Shown piece after piece: positions 18,632 through 26,952 of a stretch of DNA of 61,328 nucleotides (position 1 is its first letter; each line of letters opens with the position of its first letter). The DNA is from Gammaproteobacteria bacterium (lineage in GTDB: Bacteria > Pseudomonadota > Gammaproteobacteria > JAKEHO01): contig JAPUIX010000183.1 in the NCBI GenBank assembly GCA_027296625.1, positions 1-61,328 on the forward strand. The letters are read 5' to 3'. The translations under genes and the position numbers were made by a program. Below the pieces are notes generated by a model. The model searched no databases. It was not told the DNA's origin and saw only the letters and a list, made by a program, of their open reading frames with translations.

Positions 18632-18835
18632 ATGAAACCGGACATCCATCCCGCATATGATGAAATTACCGTAACCTGTAGTTGCGGAAATTCATTTAAA
18701 ACCAAATCCACACTTGGTAAGGACCTGCACATCGACGTCTGCTCACAATGTCACCCCTTCTACACCGGGAAACAAAAGCTCATGGACACCGCAGGGCGCG
18801 TCGACAAATTCCGCCGCAAATACGGCATCCAATAA
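18632..18835 (+). CDS. rpmE: 50S ribosomal protein L31, zinc-binding form
   Basis: A 67-residue ribosomal protein of the large subunit. Cys16, Cys18, Cys37 and Cys40 form the zinc site, so this is the C+ type rather than the zinc-independent paralogue induced under zinc starvation. The C-terminal HPFYTGKQK is characteristic. It sits between xth and the nuclease gene. Confidence 0.97.
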   Translation: MKPDIHPAYDEITVTCSCGNSFKTKSTLGKDLHIDVCSQCHPFYTGKQKLMDTAGRVDKFRRKYGIQ

Positions 18836-18858
18836 CCGGACGCAATAAGGGGGCTAAC

Positions 18859-19680
18859 TTGCGGACAGCCGCTCGTACGGAGTGGTTTTTCTTACGTGTC
18901 ATTCGGTCTGTCGTACTTAGCTCGGTACTTGTTGCGGCCCCGGGTAGCCTGTCCAACGCGGCCACAGATCCGGCCTGTGCCACAGATGAAGTTGACGATG
19001 AGGCCGATGTTCGCTCGATAGTGGATGGCGACACCATTGTACTCGCAGATGGCCGTCGCGTGAGGTTGATCGGCATCGATAGTCCGGAGATCGATTACGC
19101 TGGTGGCGGAGTCGAACCGTTTGCCGACACCGCACGCGGCGAGCTGACAGCGCTGCTCACCGCCCGACCGCATGTTGGCATACGCTTTGATGCGACACGC
19201 AGCGACCGATATGGGCGTCTGCTGGCCCATTTGTTCCTTGATGATGGCACAAACGTTCAAGCTTGGTTGCTAGAGCGGGGGCTCGGGACGCGACTGACGA
19301 TTCCACCCAACGTGATGTATCTTGACTGCTACCGTGTGACGGAGACACGCGCACGGGATGCGGCGCGCGGTATCTGGGCGCTTCCAGAATACCAGCCGAT
19401 TGAGGCGACCGAATTGACGAAGGAGGACGGCGGTTACCGAATTGTTACCGGCAACGTATTGCGGGTTGGCGAAAGCCGGTCATCCATCTGGATAAATATT
19501 GCACCGCGAATGGCCCTTCGCATCCGTCGCGAAGACCTGACTTACTTCGAGGGCATTAAGTTCCATCGCCTTGTCGGTAAACGGATCACTGCCCGCGGCT
19601 GGCTATATACGAAAAATGCTGAGATCCGCATGCGTATACAGCACTCGGCCAACCTGCAGATCGCTGATCCAGCCTCCTAA
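18859..19680 (+). CDS. Secreted staphylococcal-nuclease-like thermonuclease
   Basis: About 273 residues from TTG 18859, chosen because AAGGGGG lies just upstream and it yields an N-terminal basic and hydrophobic export signal ending near LSNAAT. The nuclease domain follows: VDGDTIVL, RLIGIDSPEID (equivalents of Arg35, Asp40 and Glu43) and SDRYGRLLA (Arg87 equivalent), so the calcium-dependent active site is complete. The C-terminal region after about residue 185 is a separate OB-like segment with ITARGWLYTKNAEIRM. It probably degrades nucleic acid outside the cytoplasmic membrane. A longer frame upstream overlaps rpmE and lacks a signal. Confidence 0.85.
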   Translation: MRTAARTEWFFLRVIRSVVLSSVLVAAPGSLSNAATDPACATDEVDDEADVRSIVDGDTIVLADGRRVRLIGIDSPEIDYAGGGVEPFADTARGELTALLTARPHVGIRFDATRSDRYGRLLAHLFLDDGTNVQAWLLERGLGTRLTIPPNVMYLDCYRVTETRARDAARGIWALPEYQPIEATELTKEDGGYRIVTGNVLRVGESRSSIWINIAPRMALRIRREDLTYFEGIKFHRLVGKRITARGWLYTKNAEIRMRIQHSANLQIADPAS

Positions 19681-19935
19681 CCACTCATGTATTGATCGGC
19701 ACGCGCTTTGAGGAGCGCCTCGGGTAGTCGCCGTTAATAGATCACGCCGAGGAACCGTTACGTATCCTGAATGGCTGCTACCCCACAGAGGAGCCCGGGC
19801 CAAATCAACTTCCTCACAATCATGCGGCAAATGATCCGAGGTTAGGCACTTCATGGCCCCAGAAACTTACCCCTTATGTTTAGGCAACTTCTAACGTAGC
19901 CAGCTTAAGCTATTGCCGGCCTTAGCGTTCGATCG

Positions 19936-20198
19936 TTATCCACATTTTTTGGGGATAACTCTGTGGACTCCTTCCAGATCCACGGCTCGAATCGGCCCTG
20001 TGATTACGATTGTAACAAAACAGTCAAAATTTAGCCGATCCAAAAAACACCATATATTTTAATCAGTTATAGTTCGATTGCGGCCCGGAATCCGGCTCGG
20101 ACGACGCCCAAAGCCCGTGGGCTAGCGCATCCGTTCACAAGTGTGTATAAAGGCAATCACAGCGGCCTTATTTGGGCCACTTTGGAACTTTTTCCACA
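19936..20198. promoter_or_regulatory. DnaA-box cluster with AT-rich segment (possible origin or DnaA-binding locus)
   Basis: Perfect 9-base DnaA boxes lie at 19936-19944 (TTATCCACA), 20142-20150 (TGTGTATAA, reverse) and 20190-20198 (TTTTCCACA). A one-mismatch reverse box (TGGGGATAA) is at 19950-19958, followed by TGTGGA at 19962-19967. Between them, about 20013-20071 is clearly AT-rich (AAAATTTA, ATATATTTTAAT). This resembles oriC architecture, but no dnaA, dnaN, rpmH or gidA is nearby and gene direction does not switch across it. The 20190 box also lies inside the spacer of the small-RNA promoter. Confidence 0.4.
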
Positions 20199-20211
20199 GG
20201 CCGGATTCTAA
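20184..20211 (+). promoter_or_regulatory. Sigma-E (RpoE/AlgU) type promoter for the small RNA
   Basis: GGAACTT at 20184-20190, a 16-base spacer, and TCTAA at 20207-20211 match the extracytoplasmic stress sigma factor consensus GGAACTT-N15/16-TCTAA/TCTGA. A start site six or seven bases further on would be near 20218. Confidence 0.65.
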
Positions 20212-20217
20212 TTAAGT

Positions 20218-20337
20218 CCTAGTGAACCGAATCCCGCTCTTCCTCCCTTGAGCGGGAACCCCCAGCCCGGCACCCCAGCCGGGCGATGCTGGCCCCGGTG
20301 TGCCCTCCCTCCCCCTTTCAGACCGGGGCCTTTTTTT
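20218..20337 (+). ncRNA. Candidate small regulatory RNA, ErsA-like
   Basis: The predicted 120-nt transcript has three strong hairpins and no open frame. Hairpin 1: CCCGCTC (20233-20239) pairs with GAGCGGG (20250-20256) and displays TTCCTCCCTT in its loop. Hairpin 2: CCCGGC/GCCGGG (20266-20283) with loop ACCCCA. Hairpin 3 is the terminator, whose loop also contains CCCTCCC. The loops expose CCUCCC, which is complementary to Shine-Dalgarno sequences and is a hallmark of RNAs that block ribosome binding. In Pseudomonas the AlgU-dependent sRNA ErsA lies in the polA-engB area, which is linked to the cytochrome c4 gene; here c4 is the next gene and the promoter is of AlgU type. Homology to ErsA is inferred from position, promoter and architecture, not from alignment. 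Confidence 0.65.
20291..20337 (+). terminator. Strong intrinsic terminator of the small RNA
   Basis: GGCCCCGGT (20291-20299) pairs perfectly with ACCGGGGCC (20322-20330), followed at once by seven T residues (20331-20337). The 22-base loop is C-rich. Confidence 0.9.
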
Positions 20338-20539
20338 GCCCTGGCCTCTAAGATTTCACCCCGCACTCGCTTGTCCCTCACATAAGGCCAGGCAAGTCCG
20401 CTGCATAAACCCGGCTCGACGGTATACACACCGTTGCACAAGGTTATACTCGATGCTACGTTGTGGCGGCCGATTTTCCTTGAGCCACCCGGACTCCGTA
20501 AGCAGAGGGCAATGATCCGAGGTAATAAAACAATCGACC

Positions 20540-21145
20540 ATGAAAACATTCCTCAAAATCACGGCTCTTTTGGTCATAACCACCCTAGGCGTCGCCGAAG
20601 CAGGCGGTGATCCCACCGCCGGTAAAGCCAAGTCAGTCGCCTGCGCCGCATGCCATGGTACAGACGGTAACAGCACCAATCCCGTTTGGCCCAAGCTCGC
20701 AGGCCAGAACGCCCAATACCTTCTGAAACAGCTCGCCGATTTCAAAGCTGGCGAGCGCATCGATCCGATGATGAGTCCCATGGCCACCCCTTTAACCGAG
20801 GCCGGCATAGCTGATCTCGCGAGCTTCTATGCGTCCCAATCGATCACGGTGGGATCTGCGAAGCCCGACTTGGTTGCTGCGGGTGAACGCATCTATCGGG
20901 GCGGCAACCGCGCCACCGGCGTGGCGGCCTGTATGGCCTGCCATGGACCGCGTGGCGTGGGCAACCCCGCGGCAAAGTACCCCGCATTGGGTGGGCAACA
21001 TGCTGCTTACACAGCGAAACAGTTGCGCGCCTTCAAATCTGGTGAACGCGCTAACGACCCAAACAGCGTGATGCGGACGATCGCAGCGAGGATGAATGAT
21101 GAGGAAATCGATGCAGTCGCCGAGTACGTAAGCGGTCTGCATTAA
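20540..21145 (+). CDS. Cytochrome c4 (dihaem)
   Basis: A 201-residue periplasmic dihaem electron carrier. A signal peptide of about 22 residues (ending VAEAG) precedes two tandem cytochrome c domains with haem motifs CAACH and CMACH about 100 residues apart. Methionines in MMSPMATPL and in the NSVMRTIAARM stretch can supply the sixth ligands. Cytochrome c4 passes electrons to terminal oxidases. It is followed by the ResB and CcsA genes that attach haem to such proteins. Confidence 0.94.
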   Translation: MKTFLKITALLVITTLGVAEAGGDPTAGKAKSVACAACHGTDGNSTNPVWPKLAGQNAQYLLKQLADFKAGERIDPMMSPMATPLTEAGIADLASFYASQSITVGSAKPDLVAAGERIYRGGNRATGVAACMACHGPRGVGNPAAKYPALGGQHAAYTAKQLRAFKSGERANDPNSVMRTIAARMNDEEIDAVAEYVSGLH

Positions 21146-21331
21146 GGTCGCTGGCAATGTCGTCTGAAGCATCGATCACCCGTGGAGCACCAAGAGTAAA
21201 TTTTTCCGCCAGCAACCATCAGGCAGGTTAAGACTCGACTTAATTAGTGTGTATCTGCCATCGGGCAGTACGCCTTTGGCCCGCATCTATCGAAAGGCTC
21301 TAAATTTCAACAGCAAGTCACGCTTTTCATT

Positions 21332-23353
21332 GTGAACGCCTCGACGATAACGTCCCGATCTCCTGCCAGCCTTGCCCGGATATGGATGCAATTCCTCGGC
21401 TCAATGAACTTGGCCATCACGCTTTTTGTGGGGATTGCCATTGCCTCAGTGATCGGTACGGTGTTGCGTCAGAATGAGTCGTACCAAAACTACATCATCA
21501 AATTCGGCCCGTTTTGGCACGAGGTCTTCAAGACACTGGGCCTCTACGATGTCTACGCGTCCGGTTGGTTTCTTTTCGCCCTCACCTTTCTCGTCCTCTC
21601 GACCAGTGTATGCGTAATCCGTAACGCTCCCATCATGATCCGCAGCATGCGCGAATTTCGGGAGAACATTCAGGAACGTTCGCTCCAAAATTTGCCCAAT
21701 CGCGCACAATGGACGGTCCAAAGGCCTCTCGAACAGGTCTTGGCAAGGATCAGCGCAATCCTTAAAGGCCTGGGTTATAGGCTGCGCATTAAGGATCACG
21801 GGACCCATACCGTCCTCGCTGCGATGAAGGGGGCAAGCAACCGCGCAGGGTATCTGCTGACACATATAGCAATCGTAACCATCTGCGTCGCGGGACTTTT
21901 GGACGGCAACCTGCCGCTGAAGCTCAAGGCGCTTTCAGGTCACATCACTATTGAAACCCGTGACATCCCAGTTTCCGAAGTGCCGGCGCAAAGCCGCCTG
22001 CCAACGCACAACCCCTCATTTCGGGGAAACGTCTCAATACCCGAAGGAAGTGCCGTGGATGTGGCATTTATCAACATCGCCGAGGGCTACGTGGTACAGG
22101 AATTACCCTTTGTGGTGGAAGTAAGAGACTTTAGGATCGCACATTACGCAAACGGTCAACCCAAATCATTCGAGACAGATCTGCTGATCCACGATCCGAA
22201 AATGCCTACGCCCTTGCGGTACACCATTGGCGTCAACAAGCCGTTGACTTACAACGGCTATACCCTCTACCAGGCGAGTTTCGGGGATGGCGGCTCCAAG
22301 TTGCAGCTGAAAGCAACATCTCTGAGGGGCCCCGCCAACGGCGAACGCGACATCCTTGAATTAACTGGCGTGATAAACGAAGACCTTAACCTCAACACCC
22401 TCGAAGGACCGCTGCGCCTGGAACTAACTGATTTCCGTCGTTTCAATATCCAACCCACCCCCGAAGGCGACCCGTCAGGAAAATCGTTCAGGGACGCCGG
22501 CCCAAGTTTCACATTCAAACTCCGCTGGCCCAATGGCGTCGCCAAGGAGTACATCAACTACATGTACCCCGTCACATTCGAGACGCGGCCGTTTTACTTG
22601 AGTGGCGTGCGTTCCTCCCCTGCCGAAGAATTCAAGTACCTGCATATTCCTGCGGATGCCAGCGGCGAGCCTGGCCGATTCCTTCGCTTTCAGATGCTTT
22701 TAAGCGATGACAAACGACTTGCTGAGATCACCCAAGACACCACACGCCGTTCACTCGCTGAAGCGCGAATCGACGACACCAAACTTCAAGAAGAGGTCAG
22801 CACTGCCATGGCGCAGCTCGTGGAAATTTTTAGGGCGGGTGGCTACGACGCATTGAGCGAGTATCTTGACGCGAACGTACCGGAAGACAAGCGTGGTGCC
22901 GCAGCCGAGGCCTACCTTAAAGTATTGGATCATGGGCTGCGAGACATCTATATGGCCGTATTGGAAGAGGAAGGGATCGACACAAGCAAAGAGATCAGCC
23001 CAGAAGACAGACAGTTCTTCGAGGACGCGGTCAGTGCGCTATCCGTGCTTCACAGATACGGATCGCCATTTTATCTCCAACTCGAGGACTTTGAGCATAG
23101 ACAGGCGACCGGCTTACTCATTACCCGTACGCCAGGAAAAAATATAGTGTATCTTGGCTTCGCGATGCTAATTACCGGCATTTTTCTCCTACTTTATGTT
23201 CCCCATCAAAGAGTATGGGCGCTCATTGCCACGAACGGGGGGGCGACGCACATTCTCCTGGCCGGTAGCAGGCTGCGGCATCAGCACGATTTCGCTAAGG
23301 AATTCGTTCAACTGCGGCGGAATCTACACGACGCCATAACAAAAACTAGATGA
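21332..23353 (+). CDS. resB: Cytochrome c biogenesis protein ResB (CcsB), system II
   Basis: With CcsA it forms the system II haem exporter and ligase at the periplasmic face of the membrane. The 673-residue protein has three N-terminal membrane helices (around 25-45, 85-105 and 175-190), a large periplasmic domain, and a final helix near 605-625, as ResB proteins do. The start is GTG 21332; internal ATGs at residues 19 and 25 are possible. Use of system II rather than the CcmA-H system I is a phylogenetic clue, being common in betaproteobacteria and found in only part of the gammaproteobacteria. Confidence 0.93.
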   Translation: MNASTITSRSPASLARIWMQFLGSMNLAITLFVGIAIASVIGTVLRQNESYQNYIIKFGPFWHEVFKTLGLYDVYASGWFLFALTFLVLSTSVCVIRNAPIMIRSMREFRENIQERSLQNLPNRAQWTVQRPLEQVLARISAILKGLGYRLRIKDHGTHTVLAAMKGASNRAGYLLTHIAIVTICVAGLLDGNLPLKLKALSGHITIETRDIPVSEVPAQSRLPTHNPSFRGNVSIPEGSAVDVAFINIAEGYVVQELPFVVEVRDFRIAHYANGQPKSFETDLLIHDPKMPTPLRYTIGVNKPLTYNGYTLYQASFGDGGSKLQLKATSLRGPANGERDILELTGVINEDLNLNTLEGPLRLELTDFRRFNIQPTPEGDPSGKSFRDAGPSFTFKLRWPNGVAKEYINYMYPVTFETRPFYLSGVRSSPAEEFKYLHIPADASGEPGRFLRFQMLLSDDKRLAEITQDTTRRSLAEARIDDTKLQEEVSTAMAQLVEIFRAGGYDALSEYLDANVPEDKRGAAAEAYLKVLDHGLRDIYMAVLEEEGIDTSKEISPEDRQFFEDAVSALSVLHRYGSPFYLQLEDFEHRQATGLLITRTPGKNIVYLGFAMLITGIFLLLYVPHQRVWALIATNGGATHILLAGSRLRHQHDFAKEFVQLRRNLHDAITKTR

Positions 23354-23469
23354 ATCAACATGACCATCCACCGCATAGCGGCCCACATTTAGGCAACAAA
23401 CCGGCCAGATCGCCATCTAATATACTTTAATATAATGCTCAGACACTGGAAAACGACGGAGAGCAAGCG

Positions 23470-24648
23470 ATGGCAGTGACACGCGATTCACTGATGCGTG
23501 CGCCCGGGCAGCGACCGCTACGTCAAACGTTGGGCATCTTGGCCTGGTTGTGGTCTGCCGTACTCGCTGGGGCAGTGACCTACACCACTATCGCCTATTG
23601 GGATTTTATGGATGCCTACGAAGTGGGCATTCTGGGTATGGCCACCGCCGCGCTGATGGTCATAGGATGGAAGTGGAAGCCGATTCGGTTCCTCACCATT
23701 ACTGTAGCCGCCTTGAGTCTGTTCAGCATTAGCCTATACGGCACCTCACTCGCAAGCGGCGAAGAAAAGTTTTTTCTAAAGTATCTTCTGTCAAGTCAAT
23801 CCGCAACGATGTGGATGAGTGCCCTCTATGTGATGGCGACCTTTACCTACTTCGGAAGCCTCTTTGCCAACTCGGAGTTTACCGGCAAGGTTGCGACAGC
23901 CATGACCTGGTCAGCGATCGCGATGGGGCTCATTGGCTTGATGGTGCGCTGGCGCGAATCGTATCTCATCAGTACTGACGTGGGCCACATTCCTGTCAGC
24001 AATCTCTATGAAGTCTTTATCCTATTCTGCATCATCACGTCGCTTGTGTACCTTTTCTATGAAGCGAAATACAGAACGCGCGCCATGGGAGGATTCGTTC
24101 TGCTCATCGTCAGCGCAGCAGTCGGTTTCTTATTGTGGTACACGTTTGATCGGGGCGCCAACGAGATCCAGCCTTTGGTGCCCGCCCTTCAGAGTTATTG
24201 GATGAAGATCCACGTGCCCGCCAATTTTATAGGCTATGGCTGCTTCAGCCTGGCGGCCATGGTTGGCGTAACCTACCTGCTGCGCGCGCTGAGCGAAAAG
24301 ACACGGCCTCATGGGTTCATGGCAGCACGCCTACCACCCCTCGATTTGCTTGACGATGTCATGTACAAGGCGATTGCTCTGGGTTTCGCCTTCTTCACCA
24401 TTGCGACCATCCTAGGGTCCTTGTGGGCGGCGGAGGCATGGGGCGGTTATTGGTCCTGGGACCCGAAAGAAACCTGGGCCTTAATCGTATGGCTAAACTA
24501 TGCTGCCTGGTTGCACATGCGCATTGCCAAGGGCTGGCGTGGGATGCCCATGGCCTGGTGGGCCATCGTGGGATTGTTCGTCACATTGTTTGCATTTCTT
24601 GGCGTCAATATGTTTCTGTCCGGCCTGCATTCTTACGGCGAGTTGTAG
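23470..24648 (+). CDS. ccsA: Cytochrome c biogenesis protein CcsA (ResC), system II haem handling protein
   Basis: A 392-residue polytopic membrane protein with the tryptophan-rich WWD haem-binding motif (WGGYWSWDPKETWAL) near residues 325-340 and conserved histidines in flanking helices. It moves haem across the membrane and presents it to apocytochromes held by ResB. A GGAGAGC ribosome binding site precedes the start. It follows resB and is followed by dsbA. Confidence 0.94.
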   Translation: MAVTRDSLMRAPGQRPLRQTLGILAWLWSAVLAGAVTYTTIAYWDFMDAYEVGILGMATAALMVIGWKWKPIRFLTITVAALSLFSISLYGTSLASGEEKFFLKYLLSSQSATMWMSALYVMATFTYFGSLFANSEFTGKVATAMTWSAIAMGLIGLMVRWRESYLISTDVGHIPVSNLYEVFILFCIITSLVYLFYEAKYRTRAMGGFVLLIVSAAVGFLLWYTFDRGANEIQPLVPALQSYWMKIHVPANFIGYGCFSLAAMVGVTYLLRALSEKTRPHGFMAARLPPLDLLDDVMYKAIALGFAFFTIATILGSLWAAEAWGGYWSWDPKETWALIVWLNYAAWLHMRIAKGWRGMPMAWWAIVGLFVTLFAFLGVNMFLSGLHSYGEL

Positions 24649-24694
24649 GGAGCATGCCATACAATTCATAGCCCAATAAATGGGGCCCCATCCG

Positions 24695-25354
24695 ATGAAA
24701 AGAATCCTTGTCTTGTTATGCGTCGTTTGGCTTACGCCATTTGCAGGAGCCGGTCTCGCCACTGCGGCCGAACCACAGTCTGGCCCGGAACATGCCTACC
24801 GGCGTATCGTGCCACCACAACCGACAGACACCGATGGCAAAGTGGAGGTGGTCGAAGTGTTCTGGTATGGCTGTTCCCACTGTTATGATTTTGAACCTTA
24901 CCTCAATGAGTGGCTCGCCACGATATCCCCCGACGTGCAGTTCAAGCGCATGCCCGGTGTCTTCAGAAAAAGCTGGATGGCTCATGCGAGGGCCTACTAC
25001 ACGGCCGAGCAACTTGGGATTGTCGAGGAAATCCACACACCGCTCTTTGATGCCATTCACAAAGACAACCAAAAGCTCAACGACGAAGCATCGCTGAAGG
25101 CATTCTTTGTGAGCCACGGGGTACGTGAGGAGGACTTCACTAAGGCCTACAACTCATTTACCGTCGATAGCAAAGTCAAGCAGGCGGTCGTCATGGGTCA
25201 ACGCTACGGTGTCACTGGCGTGCCCTCGATGATCGTGAATGGAAAGTATCGGTCCAGCGCCAGTATTACCGGGAGCTATGCGAATCTCATCCAGGCCGTC
25301 AACGAGCTCATCGAACAGGAAAGACAGGCGAGTAAGGTAGCCGCTCAGCCCTAG
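24695..25354 (+). CDS. dsbA: Thiol:disulfide interchange protein DsbA
   Basis: A periplasmic oxidase that introduces disulfide bonds. The 219-residue precursor starts at ATG 24695 (a start 15 bases earlier would place charged residues before the signal). It has a signal peptide of about 25 residues ending LATAAEP, active site CSHC at 60-63 within WYGCSHCYDF, and the cis-proline loop TGVPSMIVNGKY. Position after resB-ccsA fits a role in oxidising haem-binding cysteines of apocytochromes. Confidence 0.94.
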   Translation: MKRILVLLCVVWLTPFAGAGLATAAEPQSGPEHAYRRIVPPQPTDTDGKVEVVEVFWYGCSHCYDFEPYLNEWLATISPDVQFKRMPGVFRKSWMAHARAYYTAEQLGIVEEIHTPLFDAIHKDNQKLNDEASLKAFFVSHGVREEDFTKAYNSFTVDSKVKQAVVMGQRYGVTGVPSMIVNGKYRSSASITGSYANLIQAVNELIEQERQASKVAAQP

Positions 25355-25453
25355 ATTATTTCAGAAATGAGAAAAGGCCTTGCTGCAGCACAGGATACCA
25401 ACATTCCGATAGAGCACACGTTTTTTTACGTCTGCCCCAATCATTCGCAAATA

Positions 25454-25487
25454 AAACCCCCAAACTGTTTGCACGGCTTGGGGGTTT
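25454..25487 (-). terminator. Bidirectional hairpin terminator between dsbA and mscL
   Basis: AAACCCCCAA (25454-25463) pairs with TTGGGGGTTT (25478-25487) around a 14-base loop. Reading on the minus strand, the stem is followed by TTTAT, ending mscL transcription; on the plus strand it could also end dsbA. Confidence 0.7.
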
Positions 25488-25510
25488 GTGGGCTTGTGCT
25501 TGCTGTTTCT

Positions 25511-25918
25511 TTAGAAGATCTCTGATCTCTCCCAGTAATATTTCACCTCTAGGTGGCGGGTCGGTGCGGCTTCTTCGGCACGCCGCAACTGATTCATGGC
25601 CCGTATTAGCAAATAGATTACAAACGAAACGACCAGGAAACTGATTAGGTTGTTGATAAACAATCCCCAATTCACGGTCACTGCCCCAGCCTCCGCCGCC
25701 GCTTCGACGATCGAATAGGGGGCCGCGGTCGCCCCCTCCTTAATCACCAAAAACCAATTGGAGAAATCTACGCCCCCCAAAAGCAAGCCAACAGGCGGCA
25801 TAAGGACGTCATTGACCAGACTGTTGACCACCGTGCCGACTGCGGCACCGATGACGATCCCGGTTGCCATATCCAGCATGTTGCCTTTCAGCGCGAACTC
25901 TTTGAATTCTTTAAGCAT
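25511..25918 (-). CDS. mscL: Large-conductance mechanosensitive channel
   Basis: Opens under membrane tension to release solutes during osmotic downshock. The 135 residues contain the N-terminal amphipathic helix (LKEFKEFALKGNMLDMATG), a first membrane helix with GAAVGTVVNSLVNDVLMPP, a periplasmic loop and the second membrane helix, ending in a charged cytoplasmic helix. A GGAGGGAG ribosome binding site supports the start. It is convergent with dsbA. Confidence 0.96.
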   Translation of the reverse strand: MLKEFKEFALKGNMLDMATGIVIGAAVGTVVNSLVNDVLMPPVGLLLGGVDFSNWFLVIKEGATAAPYSIVEAAAEAGAVTVNWGLFINNLISFLVVSFVIYLLIRAMNQLRRAEEAAPTRHLEVKYYWERSEIF

Positions 25919-26253
25919 GTCTCTCCCTCCTCTAAGGCGTATTGTTAGCCAACCCGTAGCGCTTTTATCCCCTCGAAGAGTTAACGTTTCGGATTGTTGA
26001 ACACCACCACACCACCTTTTAGAAATGCGATACCAGATACCGTAGACCCGGTTAAAATTCGAACCATCGATTCCAATTCAGCAGGATCAAACCACTTGCT
26101 CCGGGGGTGCCTGTTCGCCAAACGCGGTATTCTCCCAGTGTTGGATTTGTGGCATAGTGATATGTTCAGCACCAAGTGTTGCCGTGGCTTACAGCATGGC
26201 TGAGAACCTATGGCTTCGCGACAAACGACAAAAACAGTGGGGAGGCCCATATC
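25919..26253. other. 335-base intergenic region between mscL and the DUF4332 gene
   Basis: A divergent spacer that must hold promoters for both neighbours; none could be fixed. A minus-strand frame at 25981-26262 (93 codons) ends in a plausible-looking VSGIAFLKGGVVVFNNPKR segment, but it has no recognisable family and no clear ribosome binding site, so I do not call it a gene. Confidence 0.5.
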
Positions 26254-26661
26254 ATGAGTCAATCAATAGAGACAATCGAGGGCATTGGTCCTGCGTATGG
26301 TGAAAAACTCCGCAATGCCGGTTGCGGAACGCCCGAGGCTCTGCTCAACGCTGGCGCTACGCCTGATGGTCGTCAGACGATCGCCGCCAAGACCGGTATC
26401 AGCGATTCGGTCGTCTTGCGTTGCGTGAATATGGCTGACTTGTTTCGGATTAAGGGAGTGGCCGGCGAATACGCTGAGCTGCTGGAAGCGTCGGGCGTGG
26501 ATACAGTGAAAGAGCTCAGACACCGTAACGCAGAAAACCTCGCCGCTAAGATGGAAGAGGTCAATGGCACAAAGCGGCTCTGCCGGGTAGTTCCGAGCCT
26601 GAAACAGATCGAAGATTGGATCGCCCAGGCCAAAGAGCTGCCACCGGTGGTGACGTACTGA
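26254..26661 (+). CDS. DUF4332 protein with helix-hairpin-helix-like repeats
   Basis: A 135-residue soluble protein beginning IETIEGIGPAYGEKLRNAG, a helix-hairpin-helix type motif often seen in DNA-binding proteins; a second similar motif appears at FRIKGVAGEYAELLEASG. This is the DUF4332 pattern. The ATG at 26254 follows GGGGAGG and is preferred over the longer frame. Function is unknown; a nucleic-acid-binding role is inferred from the fold only. It is followed by a hairpin terminator. Confidence 0.85.
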   Translation: MSQSIETIEGIGPAYGEKLRNAGCGTPEALLNAGATPDGRQTIAAKTGISDSVVLRCVNMADLFRIKGVAGEYAELLEASGVDTVKELRHRNAENLAAKMEEVNGTKRLCRVVPSLKQIEDWIAQAKELPPVVTY

Positions 26662-26742
26662 GATTTCGGTAGGAATCCACCGGAACGCCTTGGCCCAACG
26701 CCGGCAAACTTTCTATTTAAAGGGATCCTCGCAGCACAGACC

Positions 26743-26772
26743 GACCAGGCCCACTTAGGGCCTGGCCGTTTT
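26743..26772 (+). terminator. Intrinsic terminator after the DUF4332 gene
   Basis: CCAGGCCC (26745-26752), loop ACTTA, GGGCCTGG (26758-26765), then CCGTTTTAT. The stem is perfect and the T-run short. Confidence 0.7.
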
Positions 26773-26952
26773 ATGCCGGCTGGTGCCAACTCCCCGAGGT
26801 CCAATCTGCTTAACGTACCGACAACAGATTTTGCCAGCCATATACTGCGCATGACAACCCCGCTTGACTGATTCAATTGACCTGTCGGTCGCGATACACT
26901 CGCAACCCGAAGGGAAAATCCGTCTTACCAATCGCTACGGAGACAGCCCAAA

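Larger units (their letters stand above)
19681..20539. other. 859-base region without protein genes
   Basis: No coding frame looks real. The first part (19681-19929) shows nothing I can name. From 19930 to 20200 there are DnaA boxes around an AT-rich segment. From 20184 to 20337 there is a promoter, a structured transcript and a terminator that together define a candidate small RNA. The last part (20338-20539) is the leader of the cytochrome c4 gene and contains one near-match to a DnaA box (20422-20430). Confidence 0.8.

Noticed and set aside
25981-26262. A 93-codon minus-strand frame between mscL and the DUF4332 gene
   Set aside because: Its end (VSGIAFLKGGVVVFNNPKR) looks protein-like, but the N-terminal part is not, there is no clear ribosome binding site, and I know no matching family. 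A homology search of the last 50 codons would decide.
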